In this document: positions 10,803-20,085 of the stretch, one piece after another | Layout: each line of letters starts with the position of its first letter | Numbering within the stretch: the stretch's first letter is position 1 | Assembly: GCF_000350225.1 (NCBI RefSeq) | Contig: NW_005178937.1 | Coordinates: 1-64,000, forward strand | Origin: Chondrus crispus | Lineage: Eukaryota > Rhodophyta > Florideophyceae > Gigartinales > Gigartinaceae | Direction: 5' to 3' | Length of the DNA: 64,000 nucleotides | Made by a program: the position numbers and the translations under genes | Notes under the pieces: model-generated | The model's input: the letters and a program-made list of their open reading frames with translations, nothing else | The model's database searches: none | What the model was told of the DNA's origin: nothing

Positions 10803-12615
10803 ATGAAGGTTTTAGGAAGTGAGGTTACGAGTGATACTGTGACTGAATACGTCGATCCGCGTAAAATTGTCAATCTCTGGTACTCCAGGCCAATTCTTCC
10901 TCCAGATGAAGATATTGTCAGAGAAGGGTTTCTGCAAAATGGATACATCAGCAGTTATCTCATATCATGTCGAGTGGCTACTGTTCCTGAAATACAGCTA
11001 CTCTTTGAGAGAGCCACATTGCTACACGCCTGAAAAGGCATCAGAAGTGGCACGAGCAGTGATAAGAGAAGAGACAGATGGACGCGCTGGAGGGTATCGC
11101 TTTTGTTATGATGGACACATCCGCAAAAGAGTAGCGGTACAGCTAATGGAGGACGGGGTTTTGATGAAGGATTTCAAGTTGAAAGGTGAATTGGTAATGT
11201 CGATGCCAGCCCAAGATGAGATTGCGTATGGACTTTCGAGAAATGCTCTTCACTCTTTCTGTGTCCCGCTCTCTTTCCTCGCAACGCTCCTACGCTGCCA
11301 CGAATACGACGTTGAACTGAATACCTGGTTGAGCCAAAGGCGGCAAAAATGTTTATCAGCGACCGAAGTTGCCCGTTGCCTGGTGTCAAGTACTGCAAGA
11401 GGGGTTCAGGATGACAAAGTTATGAGCAAACAGACTGAAACCAAGCGCCAAATCTTGGGAGTTGCTCGCAAGCTTCCTATTTCTACAGTTGACTACTTAC
11501 GGGATTTCATGTGCAATGATGATGGAGGCTTGCAAGTTGCGTTCACATTGGCAAATTTGCGAGCAATTCCCAAAAGAGTGACGGCAGAGGAATATTTAAT
11601 GTTGGTGAAACGATTTATCAGGTATTATCAAGATTGCTTGCCTTCTCCGAAGCCGCTTCTCCCCAAAGATGTTTCGACACAGTTGGTGCAGTTACGCCAA
11701 GCAATTAAAGAGCTTGAAAAATTCAAAACCCTTTGTGATTACGACGAAATCCCGAATGAGATGACCACAATTGCAGAAAGAATGACGTGTACACAGCTGC
11801 TGGATATCCAAATGCAGGAACATGCGTTCAGCAAGCACCTTATACAACCACTTGAAACTGCTTGGAGAAATCTGGTGCCAAATGGGACTAACCATTTGGA
11901 AATCGCCCGAAAAAGATTACAAAAAATACCTCAAGAGAACAGTGAGCACTCAGATACACATAAACATCCTGCGATTGATTCAGACACTGAACTATCATCT
12001 CCAGGTACCTCAGAGAATGGAAGCTCAAAAGACGGTGAAGATGAGGGCTCTGCGGCCAAAGCATCCCTCTTATCGCACAGTCAATACTCAGGCGGGCCCT
12101 GTGAACGGCACAATGAGAGACCAGTTGAATCAGTTGCAGAGGCAGCGTCAGTAATTGAGGCATCTCAATTATTACCGGTTGGGTGGAAGATTGTGCAGGC
12201 TACACTTGAGGACTTCATGACACAACACGATGAGTGGAAAATGGTGCAGGGGAAAGCCGATATGGTCATGACTGTTCTACAAGATGATGAATCTAATGAG
12301 GACCGCCTGAAACAGGTTGTACGTCACTGCGGTATGGCGATGAAACAGAGCGGCGTGTGCTATATCGTGTGCAATTTTATTCACTTCTCGAAGCTTTTTT
12401 CAGTTGTATAGGCGGAGGGCATGGAAATGATGAAGCATCCCATGCTTTACATACAAGATCCGTTAACAATCAAGAGAAAGACATTATCACAGCACCCTCA
12501 AGAGTCAGGCTTCATCGCAGCAGTATTCTGGAGATCACCAGATCGCAGGCAAAAGCATCATTACTCATATGCAAAAGGTTACAGAAGCATAGGTACATCA
12601 GCAAGCTGCAGTTGA
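10803..12615 (+). CDS. ParB-like nuclease-fold protein, frameshifted
   Basis: The start at 10803 gives VDPRKIVNLWYSRPILP..., the opening strand/helix pattern of ParB/Srx-like domains. After a one-base shift between about 10990 and 11030 the main frame gives YRFCYDGHIRKRVAVQLMED and then IAYGLSRNAL, which match the ParB G-x-R-R-x-x-A and E-x-x-x-x-N motifs in order and spacing. A helical region follows (about 11330-11800), then a Ser/Glu-rich low-complexity stretch (about 11930-12080). A TAG at 12409-12411 is followed in the same frame by more open sequence to 12615; a short intron ending TTGTATAG/GCGG is an alternative explanation. ParB folds bind DNA and some use CTP. The function here is unknown. 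It is divergent from the transposase-like gene, so the two may belong to one element. Confidence 0.5.
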
Positions 12616-12935
12616 CAGCGGCGGTGTCATGTTGGTTGATTCGAACAAACGCCGCGTGAGAGGGTTTGTTGCTGATCTTCGTAGCCTTCAAGATTTTCTG
12701 GAAGCCGTGGACACTTTACGCGAGATGTCGTGGACAAGCTCTCTCCTAAGTCCAAAAGATGGAATCTTTCATATCGTCTTGCAACCCATTCTTCGATCTG
12801 ACATAATATTGATAAAAGGTACCGCGCGCGGATCGCAAGCCCTTATAAAATGACAAGGGCATCGGCGCCTTCTTCGTCTTTTCTAAAACTAACTGAGGCA
12901 GACACCGGACAATGTTGCCTTCAGTCATTCTCCTC
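12616..12935. other. No clear gene
   Basis: Short frames occur on both strands (for example 12629-12853 plus and 12746-12955 minus). Neither shows recognisable motifs. The stretch runs from the ParB-like gene to the right inverted-repeat arm. Confidence 0.45.
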
Positions 12936-12987
12936 GCAACTGAACAAGAACACAAACCACAGTTTCGCAGTTCGACATGGCGAAATC
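12936..12987. repeat. Right arm of the 52-bp inverted repeat
   Basis: This is the reverse complement of 5105-5156, including GTTCGACATGGCGAAATC. It lies 7.8 kb from the left arm. No clear target-site duplication is visible outside the arms. Confidence 0.65.
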
Positions 12988-14240
12988 GCGCGGAACGAGA
13001 CTACGAGAGTAGTGCTAAACTCCATAGCAGAAAAATGAATAATTTGGGAGTGCAGCTACAGTGAAATGTGATATTTTTAGCATATTTGAGTCAGAGTGCT
13101 CTACCCTCATCCCAAGAGCACACTCCCCCGTGTTCACACATCATCGGCGCCCTGGATACCATTGCCCCCGCCGTGCCCCCGCTCGACCACGGGCCCGATT
13201 CCGCTGCCCTGGGCCTCCCGCTCGCCCTGTTCGGACACGGCGATCGCGTCATTCTCCAGCCGTACGCCTCACTGCCGCTCGTGGCAGAGCTCATTCCGAA
13301 TCAATCTAGGACGGCCTGCCGTATAGGAACCTCGTATAACGTGGGCTTGCAACTCTTGTCGACCGCCGCCTCGGCCGCGAAGAAGGCCGCCGCCGCGAAG
13401 ACGGAGTCTCCGCTCGTGCAGACTGCCCACGCATTTTTGCAAAAGTCTAGCTCCACGCCGACGCGGCCTTCGGGGAAGCCCAAGCCCAAGTAGCAGACGC
13501 CGATTCGCGGCTCGAAGAGCTCTCCTGTCTCAGTGTCGTCGACGCCGTCGCCGGGGAATGGAGACACTTGTCGTTTGTCTACGCCCGGGAAACCGTCCCC
13601 GGTTCCAAGCGCTCAGACGGCCTCCGCGGAACGGCGGAGTGCCTATTGTGGACGCACTGGTCAATTTGACGACGGGCAAGGTGTCGGTGTCGGGGAGTAT
13701 CGAGCCGCTGTGTCGCATTACGTGCATCGAGCGGCGATTCATGCGCGACTTGACTTTTTCGGCGGGCACGTCGTCGGCGTCTGTCTCGTCGTCGGGGGCG
13801 TATGTCGGGCTGGATGACTACATTCGTAGACGGTTGCGTGAGTACCTGAATTTGCTTTTTGCGATCGGTGGCGTCGGTTGAGGGGGTGCTCGGGGGACCG
13901 TTAGGCGGCGAAACTTGGAGCTCTGAAATGGTCGACGAGATGAATGTCTCACAGTTTGAGCTGTACAATAAGCAGTTTGTCAAGACGTGGATGAAGGCAC
14001 AGAGGCCGGGAGCGCGACGGCTTCGAGCGGCACGGGCGAGCCGAGGACGCGCCGTTGCGACTGCAGGTTGGAAAGGGAGGCCAATTTTTGAGGGAGGGGG
14101 GGTGGGCGCGGTGTGGACGGTCGGGTCGCGAGCGGCCGTAGCGCTTGCGCGGCGGTATAGATACGGCAGCGGCGGCCGACGCGCCGGCGGCCGATGGCAA
14201 GCGCGCGGGGGACGCCAAACGGACGGGCGTCGGTGAGGTG
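12988..14240 (+). other. GC-rich, probably decayed coding region, unrecognised
   Basis: Base composition rises sharply from 13100. Several plus-strand pieces look coding: 13068-13493 (IIGALDTIAPAV ... YNVGLQLLSTAASAAKK), 13558-13881 (VDALVNLTTGKVSVSGSI) and 13913-14020 (ETWSSEMVDEMNVSQFEL). They sit in different frames with stops between them, which suggests a broken or multi-exon gene. I could not place the family. Low-complexity GC repeats fill 14020-14300. Confidence 0.35.
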
Positions 14241-14718
14241 GGCGGGCTACCCGGGGGGGAGCTGCAGCAGGCGTGGTCGAAGCGATGCGGGCGGGCGCAG
14301 TGACAAGCCCCCAGGGAGTCTCCGGAAATTAATTTTTGTGTTATAGTCATATTTTTCTTTTTGTACACTCGCTCTGCAGGCGGTCTGTGTCCAGCGCGCG
14401 GCACACCAACGCGCGGCGCAGCGCAGCGGGATGTGATTTTTTATGTAATAAGGATATTTATTTCCATGGATCAGTATTATGACTCGGGCATACGTGCCAC
14501 GCCGCGTGAGCGTGTGGCAAGTGAACAGCCTGCGCGCGCCCAAAAACGGATCGCTCGCCATCCTCTCTTGCACTTCCCCCAGTCGTTCTTCTCTTCCTTC
14601 TCCCGCCTTCACCCCTAGGGGCGGATTCGGGTGGTGATATTTACGCTTCCTATCCGCATCATTACTGCACTCGCCCACATCTTATCCATTTTCAAGTCCT
14701 GCAGTAGTCCCTGCCGCA

Positions 14719-15313
14719 ATGGAAGCTGCAGAGTTGTCCCGCGAGACGCCGTCGCTGCCTCGACCTTCTTCCTCTCTCCTCTCCCCCGAACCGCTCGATA
14801 CGAAAATGGCTGATGAAAGTGGGAGCAAGCCGGAGACACCCTTTGAAACACCTGCTCAAAGAAGGCGGCGTGTTCGGAACGCAGCGTTGAAGAAGGCCTC
14901 GGAAATCGTTAAAAACGAGAGGAGACCAGTGGGACCCAAAAAGAGACGATTCTGCAAAGACAAAAAGTGCGTATTGCACGCTCTTTGCTGCTAATCTGCC
15001 CTTTACCATGGTGGAGAAGTCATTTCAGGATGCATTCGAGGCATATGGCCCTGTGGCAACTGTTATGCCATTAGATCGAGAGGGAGTTTTGAGAGACTAC
15101 ACATTTGTTGAGTTTGAACGAGAACGCGATATGAAGATTGCATAGCGAGAAGCGAACCGGATGAGGTCAGGAGGCCATGGCATTCTGGTAGATGTGGGAA
15201 GGGGTCGAACTGTTAACGGTTGGCTGCCAAACAGGCTAGACGATCCGAACAATGTGTGCACGAGCAAGCGACGGAGTGAGAGGAGGGAGGCAAGGCCGAG
15301 ACTAAAACATTAA
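14719..15313 (+). pseudogene. U1 snRNP 70-kDa (SNRNP70) pseudogene
   Basis: The first 80 codons give an Arg/Lys-rich helix (TPAQRRRRVRNAALKKASE) like the segment before the U1-70K RRM. A one-base shift near 14970 then leads into an RRM: TLFAANLPF (RNP2-like), DAFEAYGPV, LRDYTFVEFERERDM (RNP1-like) and ILVDVGRGRTVNGWLPNRL. The GRTVxGWxPxRL tail after the RRM is diagnostic of U1-70K, which binds stem-loop I of U1 snRNA at 5' splice sites. The RS-like tail is short (SKRRSERREARPR) and stops at TAA 15311-15313. An in-frame TAG at 15143-15145 cuts the RRM. No introns are visible, so it may be a processed copy. Confidence 0.75.
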
Positions 15314-15525
15314 GCGACAGGCTCTGAGAAGATGCCATGTCTTCTTCCTATACAAATATTTTATGCCCCATCAAGGCGAATTTACATCTACTTGTGTGAG
15401 CCTTTCCAACTAGTCACGCACTTCATCAACATGCTGTACGTAATAATTGGCTGAAGTGCTCTTCCGTTCAACTGTACATGTGTGAACACTAATATTCTTC
15501 CCGTCAGCATTGCGATATATTTATT
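15314..15525. other. No gene seen
   Basis: AT-rich spacer between two pseudogene fragments with no recognisable signals. Confidence 0.5.
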
Positions 15526-15740
15526 AAAACATGTCTTCATCGGTTCGGTCGTCACCAATAGAACAAACCCAGTCCGGCGTCTCACCCTCGACATCGAAGC
15601 GTCTCAACACTTCAGCCACTGCTGCTCCTTTGTGCACCCCTCGCGGTCGAACGTAAAGGAGTTTTTGCCCCATCAAGACCTCCATCGGACTGCCGTGTAG
15701 CACCTCCTCGAGCGCTTGCCGAGCATCATGTGCTCGACTG
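15526..15740 (-). pseudogene. Trehalose-6-phosphate phosphatase domain fragment
   Basis: The minus strand encodes ARQALEEVLHGSPMEVLMGQ, then VRPRGVHKGAAV, then IGDDRTDEDMF and a TAA. These are the last conserved blocks of the HAD-type phosphatase domain in TPS/TPP proteins. The Lys of RGVxKG and the GDDxTDEDMF Asp residues are active-site parts. The fragment begins near a hairpin at 15752 and stops right after DEDMF, where full proteins continue. About 70 codons survive, so it is not functional alone. Confidence 0.8.
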
Positions 15741-15751
15741 ACTGCGAGATT

Positions 15752-15788
15752 GCATATAGCTGGCATCTCTGAAATGCCAGCTATATGC
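15752..15788. repeat. Perfect 15-bp hairpin
   Basis: GCATATAGCTGGCAT and its exact reverse complement are separated by the 7-nt loop CTCTGAA. It lies just upstream (in gene direction) of the first recognisable phosphatase residues and could mark a rearrangement junction. Confidence 0.8.
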
Positions 15789-16108
15789 GATCTCTTTCTG
15801 CGACATTGCCTCCGCACTTCATGGGTCAAGATTGTCGAATCTGTAGTTCATCGACATAAAGGTAGAGGAGATTGATCTACATCATGACTCCAAGGAATTA
15901 TTCACTCTTTGCAACCGTGAATTTCACAGTTTCACAAAAATTACACACTTTGCTGCAGTGCGCAAAGAATAAATATACTTTCCCGAATTGGCGGCCTGTG
16001 TCTAAAAGCCATAAATAGGCTTAAATTCAGCTTAGGCAATATTCAAACGCAGTTCTTTTTAAGAAGGAAAAATCTTTTTAATAACCAATCACTGTTAGCC
16101 GCGGTGCG
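15789..16108. other. No gene seen
   Basis: AT-rich sequence upstream of the 508-codon ORF. No TATA box stands out, although ATAAATATAC and AATAAATA-like words occur around 15965-16020. Confidence 0.4.
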
Positions 16109-17635
16109 ATGGTCATTCGCCCAAAGAGTTCCGGCAGTCGGCGCCGTGACAGCGAAGAGGGCGATGGGGAGGATACTGCATCACTCTTTCTGTCGGCAAC
16201 TAGCGACAGTGTACCGTCGCGTAAGAGGGGTACACAAGAGGGCGCGGATGTTCCCGGAAGAACGTCCCCGCGTAAGATAGCAGCGGTTGAAGAAAAGGAT
16301 GATCAGGTTGTCGCCGAGAGTCCTCCCCGCAATCGTGTCCGAGAACCAACTCCGCATTTTACAGGATTCACACCGTCGGAGAACGCTCCTGTACGAGAAG
16401 CCGAATCTAGCCTGAGGACTCCGACGCAGGCTGTTCCCCAGGCTTTGTGTCGCATTCGTATCATTGGCTCCCAAGGTGGGTCGCAGAGTCTTTCACTTGG
16501 TCCTACTGTGCAAAGCGGACAGGAGCAGCCCAATCCAAATGCCATTCTTCTTTCCAAAAAGGCTATTCAGAAGTCTCATGAAGCCATATGGCAACTGATT
16601 TCGAAGGCCTTTTCACAGCTGAAGCAGCAAGTAATCGAAGGTGAGAAGTCGCTCGAGAAGAAGATGGAGAAGGGTGAGGACGCCACGAACTTGGCTATCC
16701 ATGTGATGGCAGGGTTATCAAAGAGCAAGGATACGCGACAGTTTATAGCTGCTCAACTCGCCCCCCTGCCTCAAGTGTACTCAGAAAAGTTCTACGGTCG
16801 TATATTTGGGATGCAGTTCATCAGTACTGTGATGAAAGCAGTGACAGCGTGCGGAACGAAGGGGGAGGAGCCAGATATGAAGGATTTCGTGTTGGCAGTA
16901 GAGAGTGTGATGCATGAGCTGGTTTTCCGTCGATTGCCCCGCGAGAAGTCCATGGAAGCGCTTTCTAAGTCTAAAGCCCACAGTATAGCTTGCCGGTTTC
17001 GTCGGAAGTTGTGCTTGTCTCTGATCACGACGGCCCAAAACAACTCGACGATTGGAGTTGATCGAGTTGTTATCGGGAATGAAGCGTCCGGTATCCCTCG
17101 TCCGAAGTGGCGGCGAAAAGATTTGGTGAGGAAGAGCCTCATCAATGATGTCTTTTCTGAGGAAGACGTGTCAAAGTCCAAGGGTAGGGGCGCTCCCGTG
17201 AGTCGGGGGCTAGAGGGAGCGACTGGAGCGATGTCGGAGGAGGCAGGGGAAAGGCAGACACTCGGGGAAGAGATTGTGAAGATGGTGAACCAGCGAAACG
17301 TGCAGCACATGAACAGGTCAAGGGAGTTTGTGAGGAACGAGTTCTTCATCGAGATGGGGTTCCTTTGGCACTGCGAGCTATCCCCTACATTCCTCTCCAG
17401 CCTCGTGAGCAGTCCGATGCGTTTCAATTTCGGTGAAGTGCCTCTCGCTGGGGTTTGGAAATCCGGAGTGGAAGAAGCAACATGTTCCAAGAACTTGAAG
17501 AAGTGGCGGGAGCTTTTCGATGCACACCGAGAAGACTTGTCGATAAAGGTGGAGTATGAGGTTAAAGTATTTCAGGAAAAGCCATTCGTTGGGAGCGGGG
17601 AGAACAAGACATTGGCGTCTGCCCCGTTCCAGTAA
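16109..17635 (+). CDS. 508-residue protein of unknown function, element-associated
   Basis: A single intact frame runs from the ATG at 16109 to TAA 17633-17635. The first 140 residues are low-complexity, charged and Ser/Pro-rich. Residues about 145-300 are predicted-helical (KKAIQKSHEAIWQLISKAFS ... EKKMEKGEDATNLAIHVMAG). A basic middle and a more ordered C-terminal half follow (EFFIEMGFLWHCELSPTFLS). I recognise no domain. Its last codons (CCC GTT CCA GTA A in the genomic phase) and the following 280 bp recur in inverted orientation near 44.4-44.65 kb. The ORF is therefore probably encoded by a mobile element and not by the host. An Asp/Glu-rich N-terminus plus coiled-coil could fit an ORF1-type nucleic-acid chaperone, but that is speculation. 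Confidence 0.55.
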   Translation: MVIRPKSSGSRRRDSEEGDGEDTASLFLSATSDSVPSRKRGTQEGADVPGRTSPRKIAAVEEKDDQVVAESPPRNRVREPTPHFTGFTPSENAPVREAESSLRTPTQAVPQALCRIRIIGSQGGSQSLSLGPTVQSGQEQPNPNAILLSKKAIQKSHEAIWQLISKAFSQLKQQVIEGEKSLEKKMEKGEDATNLAIHVMAGLSKSKDTRQFIAAQLAPLPQVYSEKFYGRIFGMQFISTVMKAVTACGTKGEEPDMKDFVLAVESVMHELVFRRLPREKSMEALSKSKAHSIACRFRRKLCLSLITTAQNNSTIGVDRVVIGNEASGIPRPKWRRKDLVRKSLINDVFSEEDVSKSKGRGAPVSRGLEGATGAMSEEAGERQTLGEEIVKMVNQRNVQHMNRSREFVRNEFFIEMGFLWHCELSPTFLSSLVSSPMRFNFGEVPLAGVWKSGVEEATCSKNLKKWRELFDAHREDLSIKVEYEVKVFQEKPFVGSGENKTLASAPFQ

Positions 17636-17919
17636 ACGGGGGGCAGACTCGCCTCCCTTCCCTTTACGGCTCTAAGCTATCACGGATCTCGGTTTCCCTT
17701 AGCGGTCGGGCTTCTAACCCGCGACCGGCCGTCTGGATATAGCACCACCGACCGGCCGAGCGCCACTGGCCACTTGTGCCCTCACTCTTTTCGAGTCTAT
17801 CCGTACGGTTTGCATCTGCGCGTGAGTAACCAAGCGGCGCACGCTCCCTTGCCTCTAACCCCCCTCGTCTTCGAATGGCCGGGACGAGTATAGTTATACC
17901 ACACTAGGACGCAACGGTC
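17636..17919 (+). repeat. Tail repeat, copy 1 (3' of the 508-residue ORF)
   Basis: It starts at the stop codon with GGCAGACTCGCCTCCC, runs through TCTTTTCGAGTC and ends near CCCCCCTCGTC. The reverse complement of about 44395-44640 matches at roughly 80% by eye. It is the 3' UTR or terminus of a repeated element. Confidence 0.75.
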
Positions 17920-17945
17920 GAAGTCTGTGGCACAGATGTTCACGC

Positions 17946-18973
17946 CTCACATAGCACAAAATTTTTAGGAGTAACGATCGACTCCACACTGACGTTCAAC
18001 TATCATGCCGCCAAGACTTATGAAAAATCCCTACAACGCCGCAGAATTGTCGCTTCACTCTATGGCAAAACGTGGGCTGCAGACGAACGCATACTGAGTA
18101 TGACAAGAAAAGCCATCATGGAACCGGTTCAGACTCTCGCCTGTAGCGCTTCGATACCACACACATCATCAACCACGCTAAAGAAAATGTAGCGCAGGCC
18201 AAACGTCGCTCTCAGACTACAGACAGACTGCTGTATGCCTTCCAGTGTCGAAAGGTTCCAAGAGCTAACCGACACAAACTCTCTGCTCGAAGAGACCGTA
18301 AAGGCGGCAGCAGTACTTCTCGAAAGAAACGCGCGGATCCCCCAGCCGTTATCTTTACTTTGAACTTCAAAGTACAATGAATGACCGTAATTGAAAAGAA
18401 GTGCAGGAACAATCGATCAACTACCACGGAGACAGGATAGACAAGACTTTCGCAAATTGGAATCCTCCCGCTAACACGCCTTCCTTTCCTGTCACAAGCA
18501 AAACAGAAGATTTCGCATTCGCTCCCTAACGCAGTTAAGTTCTTGTACACAGACTGCTCCAGAACTGATGAGGACACAACACGTTTAAAGGGCTGAGGAA
18601 CGCTCATTCAAGCTACAAAAATGTCACGGGGAACTGTAGACGGACGGATCTGTTGGAACCCCGGACACCCCTTACCACAAAGATCAGCTCTGGCCGCTCT
18701 CCGTGCGATGGGAAGAGAAATGGTACACAGCAACCTCAACGCCAAGGAAAGATCACCTGGAAGGCCCTCCCTGCGTCACTAAACATCACGCCTTTCACGG
18801 CACCATAGCATCTCATGTGCTTTGCTACGATAACACAGAAGTTCATGCTGTACATATTGACCCCCAGCTAGACCGAACCTACGTCGTTGATGAGGAAGGA
18901 GACATGCTGATTTCCCAAGCCCCCAAACTACACAATGTGGGTGGAAGCGGATATGTCATAAAGGACCACAGAT
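17946..18973 (+). pseudogene. LINE-like element, 5' half: RT C-terminus and RNase H
   Basis: The frame at 17946 gives STKFLGVTIDSTLTFNYH and RKAIMEPVQ, the thumb/C-terminal block of non-LTR reverse transcriptases. NVALRLQTDCCMPSS follows near 18200. Around 18540 is KFLYTDCSRTDED, an RNase H-like opening strand, and 18830-18973 encodes a GGSGYVIKDH block. Frames change several times. Upstream RT and any endonuclease are missing, so it is 5'-truncated. The sequence is broken at CAGAT (18969-18973) by the giant gypsy element and resumes at 39165. Confidence 0.7.
18969..18973. repeat. Target-site duplication CAGAT (5' side)
   Basis: The five bases immediately before the 5' LTR equal the five after the 3' LTR (39165-39169). 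Confidence 0.92.
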
Positions 18974-19909
18974 TGTAGTGCAATACGCACCTGAAAAGGG
19001 GGGTGAAAAGAGATGAAAATGATGGGGTATGACAAGCAAAAGTGGAAATCATTTCACTTTATTATTTTAATTATTAATTTTAATTAGCCGCATATTAGTT
19101 ATTTAACATTAGATTAGATCTAGGATCTAGCGCCGAGAGCTACTGTAGTGGCTCCGGCGGGGCGATATATACCTTAGCCCTCTGATGACCAAGTCAGTAA
19201 AGGTAACCCGAGTTGCCGGAGTTGAATGTCGCCTTGGTCGAAGTCCGTCTCTATCAAGACGCTCTCTTTTACCTAAGCCTACGGCATCCTCTATCGCTCG
19301 GGGTCCCCTTTTTCCTTATCAATTTTCCTTTATTTCCCTATCCTAATTTCCCTTAATCTTGAGTTGGTCCCACCTTGTAGGATTGCGATCCGCAACGTGA
19401 CGTCATTTGCCATCGGGCTTTTGTGTTAGTGCACCAGTGGTGCTTTTCTCAGTGTTGGTTCCATCGGAATCTGGTTGCGACCGATCCGTTGTTGGTACTT
19501 TGCCATCGGGCAGTACGACGGTGTAGCGCTGCTACGTTTTCTTCTTTCCCGACGGGCTACGTTGCGACGTCCCCGTCGAAGACCTTATCAAGGGTATAAG
19601 GTGTACAAGGCACTCTTCGAGCATTGGATTTACGACCCATCGGACTAGGTTTACCTAAACACCCCTCCGAACTCGTCGAGCAGTTGCCTTTACAAGTCTC
19701 TACCACCATTTAGCGATCCCGGGCTGGGCCCTTCTCTTTGCCCCCCTATCAGGGATCGGAGCTACTGCGGGCCGCAAACCCGCTTAAAGAGGAGAGGGAG
19801 CTTCGAACACTCCGTAGCGCTGTGCCGTTGGCAGTTGTTGTTTTTGTTGCTGTTGTTTGTGTTGGACCGTCGGACCTTGGTCTCTGCCTAACAGGCGCAT
19901 TGCACTACA
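18974..19909 (+). repeat. 5' LTR (936 bp) of the giant gypsy element
   Basis: Starts TGTAGTG and ends CACTACA, a perfect 7-bp inverted terminus. A TATA-like GATATATACC near 19157-19166 could be the promoter. It differs from the 3' LTR by scattered single bases and one C in the C run near 19741-19746. Confidence 0.95.
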
Positions 19910-19913
19910 AAAG

Positions 19914-19929
19914 TGGTCTCCCGACCTAG
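19914..19929 (+). promoter_or_regulatory. Probable primer binding site
   Basis: Four bases after the LTR, TGGTCTCCCGACCTAG begins with TGG, as expected for pairing with the CCA end of a tRNA. I cannot assign the tRNA. A near-copy of the LTR end plus this site (CGCACTACAAAAGTGGTCT) recurs at 19995-20013. Confidence 0.5.
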
Positions 19930-20085
19930 AATTTTTGTTTACTGTGCAGGAGACCCGACCTACAATTTTTGTCGACGACAGTCCCGGTCTGGAGACGCAC
20001 TACAAAAGTGGTCTGGGAACGGACTCTTTTTTTATTTTCTTTCTGTTTGTAACCTCTTTGCTGCGTAGGTCCGCTCGTACGAGCG

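Noticed and set aside
13068-14020. Possible vesicle-trafficking protein (RAB3GAP2-like) in the GC-rich region
   Set aside because: Resemblance is limited to a short helical stretch and frames change. Too weak to name.
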